Below are positions 63,873 to 64,000 of a stretch of DNA of 64,000 bases, piece after piece. Position 1 is the first letter of the stretch; every line of letters starts with the position of its first letter. The notes below the pieces were generated by a model, which saw only the letters and a program-made list of their open reading frames with translations, was not told where the DNA came from and made no database searches. Origin of the DNA: Hyella patelloides LEGE 07179 (GTDB lineage Bacteria > Cyanobacteriota > Cyanobacteriia > Cyanobacteriales > Xenococcaceae); the NCBI RefSeq assembly GCF_900659865.1, contig NZ_LR213767.1:23945-87944 (forward strand), read 5' to 3'. A program made the translations under genes and the position numbers.

Positions 63873-64000
63873 ATTTTTTTGCCAAGCATAACTATACAAG
63901 ATACATAATAACCAGAAGTAAATTATCGCGATGTTACTAACTAAAACTAGATATCATTAATTACTGATTTATATAATGTTAATCTGAATTAAATTAACGT

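Overview
This is a chromosomal window from a cyanobacterium. The evidence is the abundance of the HIP1 octamer GCGATCGC on both strands in and between genes, AT-rich intergenic DNA, a photosystem II S4-domain protein, a hybrid CheA-type kinase locus, large PAS/GAF hybrid kinases, pentapeptide-repeat proteins, DUF3747 and DUF4079 proteins, Uma2-family genes and heptanucleotide tandem repeats. The gene mix resembles unicellular or baeocyte-forming lineages, but the genus cannot be fixed from sequence reading alone. No tRNA, rRNA or CRISPR array was recognised by eye.

Layout. 1-5139: a taxis operon (methyl-accepting protein entering from the left edge, hybrid CheA, CheW). 5141-11234: a transposase scrap, an uncharacterised soluble protein, an uncharacterised membrane protein and a GT83-type glycosyltransferase. 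11404-15860: a pentapeptide protein, an RHS scrap, SelO, a DUF4079 membrane protein and a secreted fasciclin protein. 16048-17954: an IS607-type element (serine recombinase TnpA plus TnpB). 18045-24390: a frameshifted TldD, a variant-leucine-rich-repeat protein, a long structured intergenic region, a two-domain pentapeptide protein, a MITE and a GlcE-like FAD protein. 24648-32279: a 1890-residue hybrid histidine kinase followed by a REC-GGDEF-EAL response regulator.

33107-42354: a mostly housekeeping stretch (zinc-ribbon protein, rlmN, DUF3747, Uma2, glycosyltransferase, SDR, hemE, dapB) whose gaps hold dispersed and heptameric repeats. 42703-48594: two tandem filamentous-hemagglutinin-type secreted proteins. 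They come from a segmental duplication that also copied part of dapB; that copy is now a broken fragment between them. 48679-53653: aroE, a metallophosphoesterase, a methyltransferase with a signal-peptide-like N-terminus, a possible 55-residue membrane protein and a threonine aldolase. 54100-58451: two transporters and two methyltransferases.

58461-60601 is a graveyard of mobile DNA: a group II intron that lost its reverse transcriptase but kept an HNH end and domains V/VI, a separate reverse-transcriptase fragment, a broken IS4-type transposase and a short-chain dehydrogenase cut off by it. 60769-63872 carries the photosystem II S4 protein, a glycine-zipper membrane protein, a c-type-heme (CxxCH) HAMP sensor without an output domain and a frameshifted conserved gene.

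The strongest signals for follow-up are the dapB-scarred duplication of adhesin-like genes, palindromic repeats that entered reading frames in frame (histidine kinase ATP-binding domain; TnpB), the intron/RT/transposase mosaic, the structured intergenic region near 21.1-21.4 kb, and two single-base homopolymer frameshifts that may be real or sequencing errors. No wholly new multi-gene system can be demonstrated from sequence reading alone.
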